Below are positions 34,451 to 45,501 of a DNA stretch of 64,000 bases, piece by piece. Source of the DNA: Geosiphon pyriformis (lineage: Eukaryota > Glomeromycota > Glomeromycetes > Archaeosporales > Geosiphonaceae); the NCBI GenBank assembly GCA_016748015.1, contig JAAOMT010000057.1, positions 390,763 through 454,762 of the forward strand, written 5' to 3'. The notes under the pieces are model-generated. The model saw only the letters and a list, made by a program, of their open reading frames with translations. It ran no database searches and was not told the DNA's origin. A program made the position numbers and the translations under genes. Positions within the stretch are counted from its first letter, which is position 1. Each line of letters starts with the position of its first letter.

Positions 34451-35212
34451 GAGATTCCATGAGATCTGGAACCAATCATAGTTATTGAACCAAACACGTC
34501 AAATTGAACAACCAAAAGAGTATATAAAGACACAGTACATGTGACAAAAGCAACCAAGAAAAATAGAAATACCAAATCATATTCACAGTATAACTTAACA
34601 ATTGTTCTAAGCCTTAAGTAAACAACAGTTAGACATGGAAATTATTATTAACAACCAAATAATTTGCTATCAAAACATCCAAAAAAAGACAAAAAATACA
34701 CCATATTAGTGGCCACTAAAGAATAATCAAAACTGAACAGATAACTTAATAGAAAAAGTGAAGAACACTTTTGAGAAAATACCTATTATGGCACCAACAG
34801 AAGAGCTTACAAAAAAAAATTAGAAGCAATGAACAGAATGACTTCCAATATCATATTGCTACTACTAGTTAGGTCAAAAGTTAAATATTCAGAAGTTGTA
34901 TATTGACAAATCCAAGAGAATATTCAACCAAGACATAATACAACAAATAAAAGAATTTATTGGAAAGAAAATGAATTCAACATTACATGTTAAGACAATG
35001 TACTGACTACACAACATATTTTGGAACTATCCAGAAATACTGTTACACTTTGACATAGAAACCATAACCATTAACCAATAGGGAAGAATGAACAATACAC
35101 AAGTAGAAGATGTAAGAAACAGAGTCAAACAAACAATACTTGAAAAAGAAGTATTAGAATTAATTCAAAACAAAGATTTTGATGCAGCTCAATATTAAAA
35201 AGAAGGAGATAA
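34451..35212 (+). pseudogene. Post-integrase extension of E3 and polypurine tract
   Basis: Reads DLEPIIVIEPNTSN, VYKDTVHVTKATKKN, then QKLYIDKSKRIFNQDIIQQI, PEILLHFDIETITINQ, RVKQTILEKEVLELIQNKDF and ends DAAQY. It parallels E1 and E5. The purine-rich tract AAAAAGAAGGAGATAA abuts the LTR at 35213. Function unknown. Confidence 0.65.
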
Positions 35213-36110
35213 TGTTACTCATAAAAAGAAAACAGATATAGAAAAATAGTAAACCAATAGGAGAGTAGTAGTTAGCATGTGAGCACATTGCTCAGCAATA
35301 TGGAACAATATCAGAAATTATGGCACATTGCTCAGCAATATGGAGCAATGTCAAAAATTATGGCATATCACTCAGCAATGTGAAGCAATGTCAAAAAAAT
35401 ATGGCACATTGCTTAGCAATATAAGCATTGCTTAAAAAATTATAGCACATCACTCGAAAATGTGAGCAATCTCATAGAACCCAAATTATGTATATATAGT
35501 AATAGCATTAGAAGTAGAAAAGACAGACCTCTTAGTTTAGATTTTATCTAAGCAACTTTCTAATTCACAAATATCAATAAATAATTATTCTTTATCTCAA
35601 ATTCACTCTCATTATCAACACTCTATGTTGATAGTAATTGATACTTAACCACACTGAAACAATAGCTCTTGATCACAACTATTAATAGAATATTAACTTG
35701 TAATTGCTTTTGTTATTTTTTTATCTTCTTTTATTTTCTTTTATTTCTTTTGTTATTCTTTGATTTTTTTCTAAGTGATTAAAAATTAAGCACTGAGGTA
35801 CAGACGTCATAGAGACTGGTAAAAAACCCATAAAACAAAGGTAGAACACTCATAAATTTAAGGATAACTTATTAGAAGGATTACTAGCCACCATGCTAAG
35901 AAAAAAATTTGATGGAATTGCAATTCCGGGAGACTACTGAAAACAACTATTAAATCTCTGTCCATTATACAAAGAACTTAATCAAAACCTTCAGATACCA
36001 AAACCTTTAGACAACCATACCTTCAGGAATTAACAACATCACTATATTCATCAAACACCAAGTTATGAATTTGTTATTTGCTTTAAGACCCCAAATAATC
36101 ACCTATAACA
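35213..36110 (+). repeat. 3' LTR of E3 (subfamily A1)
   Basis: 898 bp, TGTTAC to ATAACA. TTGCTNAGCAA array about 35285-35465, TATATATA at about 35490, HP1 at about 35602-35632 (loop CTCTA), HP2 at about 35660. It differs from the 5' LTR mainly by transitions. Confidence 0.92.
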
Positions 36111-36330
36111 CCAGTGAAAAGGACTCTTTATAGTCAACAAAGTTTTGAACAATGGTTTTTATATTCTTCAAGATCAATCCAGAACAATCTTCAATAATTG
36201 TCCTGTTCATGGTACACAACTCAAGAAATATCATAAACAACCTGATTGGCTGCCTGTTGTGGTAATACCAACTCAAATAATCATCAAAAATCAAGTATAA
36301 ATAAATGCATCATTCCCAAAACAGAGGTAT
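36111..36330 (+). pseudogene. pol: Integrase C-terminal end of E2 after the E3 insertion
   Basis: TLYSQQSFEQWFLYSSRSIQ and related text in neighbouring frames resumes the domain cut at 26412. Ends in IIIKNQV near 36300. Carries the second copy of the duplication (CCAG). Confidence 0.7.
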
Positions 36331-36964
36331 TTTCAATTAATATGAACAATTATTTTCTGGATCAAAACATTCAAAATGCCTTCTATACTCTCCATAAGTA
36401 TTGAATCAAAAACTATCCAAATGCTACTCTGACCATTGGAAAACAAACCACTATAACTGATAACAGTAGAACACATACTGTTATTAAACCAAAGAAAACT
36501 ACTACTAAAAAAAAAAATTGGTAGTAAAATGAATAAATATCTGTTAAAAAGTATAATAACAGCTATACTTCTACCTTCCAACACAATTGGAAAAACACTT
36601 CAAGAAATCTTACCCATAGACAAAAATTTGTTATATGGAAGGCAATTAGAACTCTATGGTTACCTTAGTGAAATCATAGAGAATATGAACTCATGAAAAA
36701 AACAACTTCAGAGATACAGGCAGAAATTTTGGACATTATATGATTAGATGTCTTAAGAGTTTTAACTATTGTTAAAAAAACCAAAACTCTAATACAAAAA
36801 TTTGGTCTTTTGGATACAAAACTCATTTTGTTTCAAGTGTTATATATCTTATCCACAAAAGATTTCAACAAACTAGTTAGCTTTGAATTAGATAAAACTT
36901 TTCAAATAGATTACCTCATAAATAGCTTGATTTTGCTGGAGCTCAATCTCTTTGGAGAAGATGA
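36331..36964 (+). pseudogene. Post-integrase region of E2 and polypurine tract
   Basis: NNYFLDQNIQNAFYTLHKY, TITDNSRTHTVIKPKKTTT and KTLQEILPIDKNLLYGRQLE, then a broken stretch (36650-36960). It ends GGAGCTCAATCTCTTTGGAG and AAGATGA next to the 3' LTR, like the AGCTCAATATT end of family A. It may be a distant counterpart of the family-A extension. Confidence 0.5.
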
Positions 36965-37712
36965 TATTACAGTTAAAACTTATACTTCTTATTAATTATC
37001 ACATGTATTAGCCACTGATGTCATATAAATTAGCCACACTATTTTTAGATAGTAATCATTGACCTGATCAATGACCTGACCATTAACCTGATCATTGATC
37101 TGATCATTGATTTGATCAATAACCTGATCATTGACCTAATCATTGACTTAATTATTGACCTAGTTATTGACTTGATTATTAACTACTTTTGACAACTATA
37201 TAAGTGATGAATCTCTTGCTGTAGAAAAGCATGTTTAAAATAATCAAGAATAAATAAAATAACAACTTTCATCTCAATCGTTTTCTTATTGCTAATTTTC
37301 CTTTTCTTACCTTTAAGTATCTGAACATCTTGGGATAAAAGATTACTTGTTGGTTAATTTTTACCCTTTTTCTGAAATGTATAAGTGTAGCATTTGAAGA
37401 TTATTGAATAAAATGTGACTGAAGAGCACATTTGATACTTAATATTGAATTCTAAGAGCACCAACATAAGGCATAAAATTATACCAAGTGTGATTATTTG
37501 TTGACAGTATGAACTATCCTTCTATATTCAGATTCCCTAGTTACCTTTTTGAAAAGAATAGCGACTGAGATATTTTATGAGACTGATCTTACACATTGAA
37601 TTCATACTTATTTAATTCACTCTTTGAAGTTAAATTTCTTTTGATTATTTCTATTACCCTACAATCTTGTTCTTCCTTGCTATCCATTAGCTTGTTACTC
37701 CAACCCGTAACA
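36965..37712 (+). repeat. 3' LTR of E2 (family C)
   Basis: 748 bp, starts TATTAC and ends GTAACA, followed by GTAA. TATATAAGTG at about 37197. Confidence 0.92.
37058..37177 (+). repeat. 12-bp array, 10 units
   Basis: Ten units of ATTGACCTGATC and variants in register, followed by a partial. TGATCA and near-palindromes recur at unit junctions. Seven more units than in the 5' LTR. Confidence 0.92.
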
Positions 37713-38389
37713 GTAATAACAACAAACACCAAATTGAAATATTAAAAAAAGAGTATTATAATGTGTTTTTTTATAGAACTATAAATATATATATATATAA
37801 TAACTTTAATATTAAAAAAAACAACAAACTATTTAACAATTTATTTAACAGTTTAATCTTTTATTTTAAATATCTTTTAGTTTTTAGTTTTAAAATAAAT
37901 ATTCAAAAAAATTTTTGATTAAAAAAAATATTAAAAAATATTAAAAACTAAATTATCATAATTTAAAATATTAAAAAACTTACTTGTGTTATTTATTAGC
38001 TAAATTTCTTGAAAAAATAATTTTTGATTAAGATTATTTATATTGTTATTAATTAATAAAGACTTTATTATAAAAATTAGGAAAAATATTAAAAATTATT
38101 AATATTCTATGTTTCTAAATTAGAGAAACACATTAAATAATTGCAAAAATAGTCTTAAAAAAAACTTTAAACAGCAAATAAATTTTAATTTAGCCTTTAC
38201 AAAAGAGTATATAAACATATATAACAATTAAAAATTAAGAAATAACTTATATTATAATATTAAGAGAAAGCTTTTAGTATAATAATAATAATATTATATA
38301 AATAAAATTAAAAAATTTACAAAAAATTAATTGTAATTAAAACAGAATACTAGCAATTAAAATAACCAAAAAAACTATTATAACAATAT

Positions 38390-39830
38390 ATTAACTTTAA
38401 TTTTGGTAGTAATAATAAAAATAATGGTTTAAATAAGTTTTTTTTTTAAGTCTTTAGTAAATATTTCAGTCTGCAAATTTTTTGCTTTAAATTTTTTTGT
38501 TATATCTAAAAAATCAGTTTAGAATAAACTAAAAGTTGTTTAAAATATTTTTTCTGGTATTAATAATTTTGGAGAGACTTTTACTCTCTTAAAATTTAAT
38601 AGAATTATTTAGATATTTTTTACTTTTAAAAAGATAATAATAATTATAACTAATTTGGCAAATTTAAAGAATATTATAATAAATACTAATCTTAAGTATT
38701 TAGTAAACAATTAAATAAATTAAACAGTGATTATTAAGAAAATTTTTGTAAAAACATCTTTTAAAATTGTGTGAATTGTATTTGCTAAGTTTGATGTAAT
38801 TAAATTAATTAAAATATAATTAGTAAAGTTGTAATAAAAAGTAATTATAGAATTGGATAATTAAAATTAAACTGATTTTTTGACATCTAAATAATTTATT
38901 TTTATCAGAAAATATACACTTTATATAGCAAAAGCTAATATTAACAAACAATTATAAAATTTCAAGAATAAGTTTAAAACTTTGCTTTATATACTTTTTG
39001 TAAAAATAAATGCTCATAATATTTGGAATTTTATTAGTTTAATTGGTAAAAAATCCTGTGTAATTAATTGTAATTTAGTTAACTATACTTATGCCAAATA
39101 TGTTATTATATATTTTAATTCAAAAAAAAATTTAATTAAAACACTAGTTATAATTTTTATTATAAGAAGTATTACTTTTTATTAGTTTTGTCTGTTTTTA
39201 ATTTTTTGCTTAATTTGTAATAAGCTTGGTTATATCTTTTTAGATATAGTTTAGTTAATACTGAATTGGTATTTAAAAGAAAAAAAAGCTTCTCTTTTGG
39301 CTTTAAACTAATTTAAATTAACTTAAATTTACATAAAAAAGTCTGCTTTTGTTATCTGCTTAATAGCTTTTAGAAATAAATCTTAAATATTTATTGCTAA
39401 CAGATCTTTTTTTAAAATGTTTTTTTTTAATCTGGTTTTTCAAGTAAAGTTAAATTTTTTTTAATAATAATAAGTAAAATAAAAGTACAATTTAACAGAA
39501 TTATATACAGTTTTATTAGTTTTACAAGATAAATTAGTGAGTTGGCTAAAAAATTGGACATATTTGTCAGTAATTTCTTAATTTAGCTCTAAATATTAGT
39601 TGCTAGTAATCTTTTTATTACAAAATCAGGTAAGTAATATAATACTAAGAAAAAGTTTAGATGTATTTACTAATAATATGACTGCAATAAAACTAAATCT
39701 TTTAATACTTTTAGATATAGTTAAACTAAAAACTTAATTAAAGAGTTTGTTTAACTTGGTTATAAATTTGTTAATAAAATTTAATAATTTGGTTTTAGTT
39801 TAAAATATGTTTTTTTCTTTAATATTTTAA
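38390..39830 (+). pseudogene. LINE2 ORF1 region, heavily decayed
   Basis: Few readable residues. The 39520-39720 stretch aligns with LINE1 12855-13110 (SFTSLTRQISKLAKKLE region, here with multiple TAA). The 38400-39300 part has no visible counterpart in the LINE1 piece present here, and I see no other gene in it. Confidence 0.55.
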
Positions 39831-40690
39831 TAACCAATCTTATCTGAAAAATTACTATATGTAATATAAAAAAAATAAATAATTTTACTAAGCAAGAAAA
39901 TATTATTTATTGGTATAAAGAAACAAATAATTTGATTTCTATTGTTATTAAAACTAAATTAAAAGGCAAAATACATTTATAAATAATTAACAAACTTAAA
40001 AATATTCAAGTCTTTATATTTAGTTTGGACTTTAGTTATTTGGATTTTAATATTATAATTATTATAAACAATATACTAATCAGACATATGTGCAAAGTTT
40101 CTAAGATTGCTATTAGCTTTTGTTTGTTAAGTTATTTTTTAAAAATAAGCTTTTTGTTTTAGTTTTAGAACTGTATACTGGTATTGCTCTGATAATATGC
40201 TTAATTCAAGTTAAAGAAATCAACTTTTTAATTATAAAAACTATAAATAAATCTTTTTTTATAATCTTAGGTAGTAATTTTAATAAAAATAGTTCTTGTA
40301 AATATGGTAGTTTTAAAAAATGTCTTGATTTAGAACTGGTTAATTCTTTGGTAAAAAGCTTAATTGTTAAAGTTTTAACATAAAAAATTTTTAAAAATGC
40401 TAAAAAAACAATTAATTATGTATTCATTTCTTTAAATCTTGTTAATATAATAATAAATTATAAAGTTTTGAATGTTAATAATACTTTAATACTAATCATT
40501 AAGCTGTTTTCATTTTTGTAAATTTGAATAGTTTGCTAAATATACAATTAAGCTCTTTTTACAAACAAGCCAACAAAAATTGTTAAAAATTTAATTTTAA
40601 AAATACTAATAATGCCAAATAAAACCAGTTTAAAAATGCTATATTTGCTAATATTGCAATATATTCTGAAAAATTTGCTGTTTTTAAAAG
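39831..40690 (+). pseudogene. LINE2 endonuclease, decayed
   Basis: NNLISIVIKTKLKGKI aligns with LINE1 NNLISIFMKIKLKKKI, so the catalytic Glu is Lys in both. INYVFISLNLVN replaces IDYVF. Stops at most Trp and Gln sites. Confidence 0.65.
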
Positions 40691-42480
40691 ATTTATAGAT
40701 TTAAATATAATATAAAATATTATTCGAAAAGTGATATGTTTTTTGGCTAATAAAATATTTAAAAAAAATAGGTCAAAGAGTTTAATAGTATTTTTATCAA
40801 AAAATCTTTAATGTTTTATAAGTTGGAAATTTTAGTGTCTAAAATTGTTAAGTTTTATAGATAAAGTCTAATAATAAGTTAGTTTTTTTAACAAGTTGCT
40901 AAATATTTTTAAACAGTAATAAGACTTTAAGTATTTAAATTTTAATAATGTAAAATCTGTTTTATCTAGTGTAAAGAAATTTTATTACATTTTTAAGCTT
41001 GTCAAGTTATTAAGAACTGAAAAATCAAATATTAAATTTGCTATTGCCAAATAAATAAATGGTTTTATTGTTAATAAAAATTATATAATCAGAAGTATTT
41101 TAAAGTATTCATTTTAAAAAATAGTTTAAATTACTTAGTTGTTAATAATAAGCTAGTTTTAAATTTTGGCAAAGTTAAGTTTAAGGTTGATATAATTATA
41201 AAAAATTAAATAAAAAAGAAATTAGTATTAGACAATATTTTTAATTTATGGTATTATTAGTATTTAGTTTATGTTAATAATAATGCTTTTTTTGGTATTA
41301 TAATTATTATTATATATGATAAAATATTATATGTAATCAAAAATTTGTCTGATAAAAAAACCACTGGTTTGTTTGATATTACTAATAAATTATAAAAGCA
41401 TTGTGGTAATTTTGTTTTGAAGATACTCTTAGATCTGTTAAATTTTTATTTAGTATATAAATTTGTCTTTTAATCTTAGAAAAAAATCTGAGTGTTTATG
41501 ATTTTTAAGTTGTATAAATAAAAAAAAGTTTTAATTAATACCAAATTTATTGTTTTAATTAAAACTGCTTGAAAAAAAATTTTCAAACTTTTTTTAAACA
41601 GAATTTTTTTAGTTTATAGCAAATTTAATATTCTTCATAAAACCATTTTTTCTGTTTTAAAAAACATTATTACTTAGTTACCAATTTTTACAATAGATTT
41701 GGTAATTAAGAATACTTTAAAAAAGAATTAAAAACTTTGGCTGGTTTTGTAAAATATGTAAAAAACATATAATTCTGTTAGCTAATATTATTTAAAAAAT
41801 AGTTTAATTTGTATAAAGATATATAAGCAGTTTATAAATTTTTTGGTAATATTTACAATAACAGATTATAAACTAATTAATAAATACTAGATATATAATA
41901 ATTTAAATTAGAATAAGATTTTTTCTTTACTGTTTTGAAAAATTTTTATGATTTTTTATTATGCAAAGTAAAAAAACATAAAAATTTGTGTAACTATTAT
42001 ATTAATATTAAATTAATTGTTTAAGTTAGTAAAATTAAAAGCCAAACTAAGTTAACTTTTTATTTAATAGCTAATGTTTTTGTTAATAATATTATTTAAA
42101 TGGAAAATAATCAGACTACTATATAATATATACTAAATATTACAAATAAGTTCTTTAAAATTAATAATATTTCAATTAATAATAAATAAATAATGGCTAT
42201 TTTTATCAATTAAAAAATTAAGAAAGATTTATTATTAATAAGTAATTTGTTAATTTTTATTATACAGAAAAGAAATTTTATAAGTATTTAAATATATTTT
42301 TGTTATTAAGAAGTTTGTTTAAATTCAGTTTAATAAAAGCTTATTTGAACATTAAATTTTTGCTAATATAGTTTTAAAAAAAGCTATTTTGAATAAACAG
42401 TTTTTTTATTTAGTTTTAGTTATGCTATAATTTATTGTTAATTATAGAATCTAGTTTAGTTTTGTTTTTAAAAGTATATA
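40691..42480 (+). pseudogene. LINE2 reverse transcriptase, FVNN
   Basis: Aligned blocks: KIFKKNRSKSL, KTEKSNIKFAIAK, DKKTTGLFDITNKL, YNSVS (motif A Asp now Asn) and ANVFVNNII at about 42070-42096 (FVDD changed to FVNN). No frame longer than about 80 codons is open. Confidence 0.7.
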
Positions 42481-44451
42481 CAACAAATAGAATATGTTAA
42501 TTAGGAAAGATTTAAAGATAAAAGCTAATCTGTCAAAAAATTTTCATAGTAAAGCTATCTATTATTTATTTTTGTATAACTTAAAAACTTTTAAACAAAT
42601 ACAAACAAAGAATAAAATAGTTATAGTAATGAATTTTTCAAATACTAATAGTATTCTTAATTATTTATTTAATTACAAATTATTAAATTTACAGATATTG
42701 AATTGGTCTTTTAAGTATTTACTATAGTTTTTTATAAAGTTAAAAGTCAGTTTAGTAAACAATTTTTTGGTTAATATAATAAAATTTTTTTTAAATTATA
42801 ATATTTTTTTGGTAAATATATTATTTTTTGTGTTTTATTTTATTTATAACATTTTAATATTATTTATTCTAAGTAATTTAGTCTTTTATAGAGTTTTTTG
42901 TTCTTTTAAAAAATTTGGTATTATTTTTATTGAACAACTTTATATTAAAAAAGTGTTAATTTTTTATTAGAAGTTTTTATTATTAGAAAAAACTTGATCT
43001 TAAAAATTTGGTTTCTGATTAATTTAAGTTGGCCTCTTATTGTTTAGTTGGTAATATCTTTTGTTGTATTAATTAGTTTTTAATTAATGTCTTTTAAATA
43101 TTTATAGTTTTAATAATTTTTCTATAGTTAAAAGATATCTTTTTAATGCTAATTTAAATGTTATTAATGTTTATACAAATAAATTTTTGAAAATTTGAAT
43201 ATGCTTAAAGTAAAATAGAATAGAACTGTATTTTTTGTTGATTTAAATTTAGTTGTAAATATTGAAATTAGTGGTTTGGTTTTGTTTATATTGGCAAAAT
43301 TGTAGATAATTACTTTAGTACTTAAATATATTTTTGTTTTTAGTGTTATTATAATATATTTAGATAGTTAAACTACTTTGAATATTTATTTAACTGAACT
43401 AAATATAGTTTTATTAAACTTTTATAACTATTATTAACTTAAGAAATATTATATTATGAATTTTGTTAAAGAATAAGAATTTTAATATTAATTTATCTAA
43501 GATTAAAGACTATTTGAGTGTTTTAGATAACAAGCAAACTGATAAACTAGCTGTTATTGTTTTTTATTTAGATTTGGTATTTTTTATTTATGTTTATAAA
43601 AATTTTCTTAAAGCTAATAGAGTGATAATATTTAAAAATATTTAATATTTTGTTTATAATATGTTTAGAATTATCTATTGTGCTCATTAAGAAATTAAAT
43701 TTGGTTTTAGTGTTGTAAATATAAATATTATTAAGATTATTAATTAAAATCAAATTATTTTAGTTTGATACTTTGACTTATATATGACTTTTAGTTTTAT
43801 AAATAAAATTTTTATTAATTTGTATTGTTATTTATTTATTATTATTCATAAATACTTATACAATAAAAAATATTCTAGTATTTTGTGTTTTTATTGTGAA
43901 AAAATAGAATTTTTTAATTATTTTTTTACATATAAAATAGATTTTGTTGTTTATAAGAAGTTAATTAGATTACATGTGACTTTATAAAGTTTTTTGTCAA
44001 GTTTAAGCTTATTATTATCTTATGTTTTACAGTTACTCTTTTAATATACATTTAATAATATGATTTATATTATTTTAAACAAAAATATTATGTTTAAAAA
44101 GTGGTATTTAAAAACTTTGTTTATTTTTGGTTGTGTCTAAATTGTTAAAAAAATTGTTAATTTTGTATATAACTTAAGAATAACTTATTGTAAAAAGATA
44201 TAGTTAATTAAATCTAAATAAAAAACAATTTTAAAAAAGAATAGTCTGGTTTTTTACAATAATTTTATGTTTTCAGTAATTTATAATTTTATGTTTTTTG
44301 ATAATATTATTAGATTGCTCAAAATTATAAAAAACATAATATTGGTTTTGATTTGTATAGATTTTGTGTTTTTTTTCTGGAATTAATTATAATGTTTCTG
44401 TTAAAATATATTTGTAATATTGTTCTGATTAGTCTAAATAATTAATCATAT
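42481..44451 (+). pseudogene. LINE2 RT connection, RNase H and C-terminus
   Basis: 42494-42727 reads KANLSKNFHSKAIYYLFLYN, aligned with LINE1 17735-17830. 43880-43990 reads CFYCEKIEFFNYFF, a C/H cluster with His and last Cys as Tyr. The ORF end near 44409 matches LINE1 19494. The 3' tail stops at 44451, where the E4 LTR begins. Confidence 0.65.
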
Positions 44452-45501
44452 TGTTACAAATAAACTTAGTGGAGTAAGAAAATAATAATGTTTAGTGCTC
44501 TTAATTATCAATGATGTATCTTTCATGTAATTTTGTTGGCTTAGTCTTAATTATCAATTTTTGAAGGTCTTATTTACTGGTTGTGATTTTACTTATTAAG
44601 TTCTTTAGTTATAAGACACAGAGGTTTGGCTTTTGCTAATTGCAACTTTTTATAAATGTAAGCTATCTTTTTCAAATTAACAAGCATAGTTGTTAGGATC
44701 TGGCATTATTTTTTTGTCCTTTTGGTAAGCTAACAAGATAATGTTAATATTCAAAACTTAAAGGGAGCCTCTTTCTTTTATCAGACTCTCACAAAGTCTA
44801 TTTTTAGACAGTCAATTTTACTATGTTGCTGCTCCATAAAAGAATAAAGAAAAGAATAGAAAAGAAATAAAAAGAAAAGAAATAAAAAAAAGAAAAAAAG
44901 AAAAAAATTAGTATCGTCAATTGCCATGATCAAGAGCAATTGGTCCAAATTGTTAATAGTTTAAGGTGATTATGCTAAGAGCATCTGTCCTAAAACAAAA
45001 ATATGAAACAATGGTTAATTCATGTAAAGTCTACAAAGTTCGAGAACATGAATTCATGATTTTGATTTCTCAATAATTAATTTATTTTAGAAAATGAAGA
45101 TGAAATAGAATAAATGATGGAAGAGGTAAGAATATTTGATTTTTGTCTAGTGAGTTGTATCTAGGTGTTTTTTTTTTTTCTAACTTTTACAACTATTCAT
45201 TTTTATATATTTTTTTGGTTTTACAGGATTGCTTTTAATTGTTTTTATTATTACTAGCTATTGTTTTGCTATTTCTGTTATTGTTTTATTCTTCTATATT
45301 ATTTCTAGTTATTCTATGTTATAACATACTATCTGGTATTATTACATGTTATTATGTATTATTCTATGTTATAATGTGTTATTTTGTATTATCCTAAGTT
45401 ATAACATGTTGTCCAACGTTATTGTGCACTATTCTGTGTTATGTTACATTTTGGTCATGTTTTTTTCATAACTTTGGATCAGTTTTTCTACTTGGGTAAT
45501 A
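44452..45501 (-). repeat. 3' LTR of E4 (family B)
   Basis: 1050 bp; on the minus strand starts TATTACCC and ends GTAACA. Aligns with the solo LTR 14764-15782. Contains the palindromic ATAATGCATTAT-type array at about 45290-45440 and a hairpin at 44918-44942. Confidence 0.92.
44918..44942 (-). other. HP2-type leader hairpin of family B
   Basis: Minus-strand arms CAATTGC and GCAATTG around TCTTGATCATG, perfectly paired. Same loop as family A with a swapped base pair in the stem. Confidence 0.8.

Larger units (their letters stand above)
26413..36110 (+). mobile_element. E3, Ty3/gypsy element (family A) nested in the E2 integrase
   Basis: LTRs 26413-27299 and 35213-36110; flanks CCGG (26409-26412) and CCAG (36111-36114), a 4-bp duplication with one G-to-A. 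Integrase text of E2 resumes after 36110. Full domain order is present, including zinc block and dUTPase, but RT and protease active sites are mutated and part of the dUTPase-RT linker is deleted. Confidence 0.93.
20311..37712 (+). mobile_element. E2, Ty3/gypsy element (family C), least decayed Pol
   Basis: LTRs 20311-20975 and 36965-37712 with a perfect 4-bp duplication GTAA (20307-20310, 37713-37716). Interior: Gag with knuckle, protease, RT with intact YLDD, RNase H, integrase, C-terminal region. E3 is inserted in the integrase C-terminal domain at 26413. No dUTPase between protease and RT. Scattered stops and at least one frameshift make it inactive. Confidence 0.93.
20168..38385 (+). repeat. 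Family-D solo LTR in LINE2, split by element E2
   Basis: Left piece 20168-20310 (starts TGTTAT; repeated ATAGTAAACAC words at 20270-20300) and right piece 37717-38385 (ends ATAACA). About 812 bp once E2 is removed. Flanks ATAG (20164-20167) and ATAT (38386-38389) are a probable decayed 4-bp duplication. It is more A+T-rich than the D copy in LINE1. Confidence 0.83.
19631..44451 (+). mobile_element. LINE2, older copy of the LINE1 family, split by a nested insertion
   Basis: Two pieces: 19631-20167 and 38386-44451. The second aligns in order with LINE1 (ORF1 end, endonuclease, RT, C-terminus). It is visibly far poorer in G and C than LINE1, with TAA or TAG at almost every Trp and Gln position. 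The split is caused by the D LTR 20168-38385. Its 3' end is interrupted by the LTR of E4. Confidence 0.82.

Noticed and set aside
34451-35212. Envelope gene after the integrase, as in errantiviruses
   Set aside because: No signal peptide, transmembrane segment or cysteine pattern is visible; the text is charged and continuous with Pol.
37058-37177. Regular repeats resembling a CRISPR array
   Set aside because: 12-bp contiguous units without spacers, inside an LTR; a promoter-type tandem array.
42767-42970. 67-codon hydrophobic open frame as a small membrane protein
   Set aside because: Lies in the LINE2 C-terminal part and aligns in position with LINE1 coding text; the Phe/Leu/Ile richness comes from extreme A+T content.
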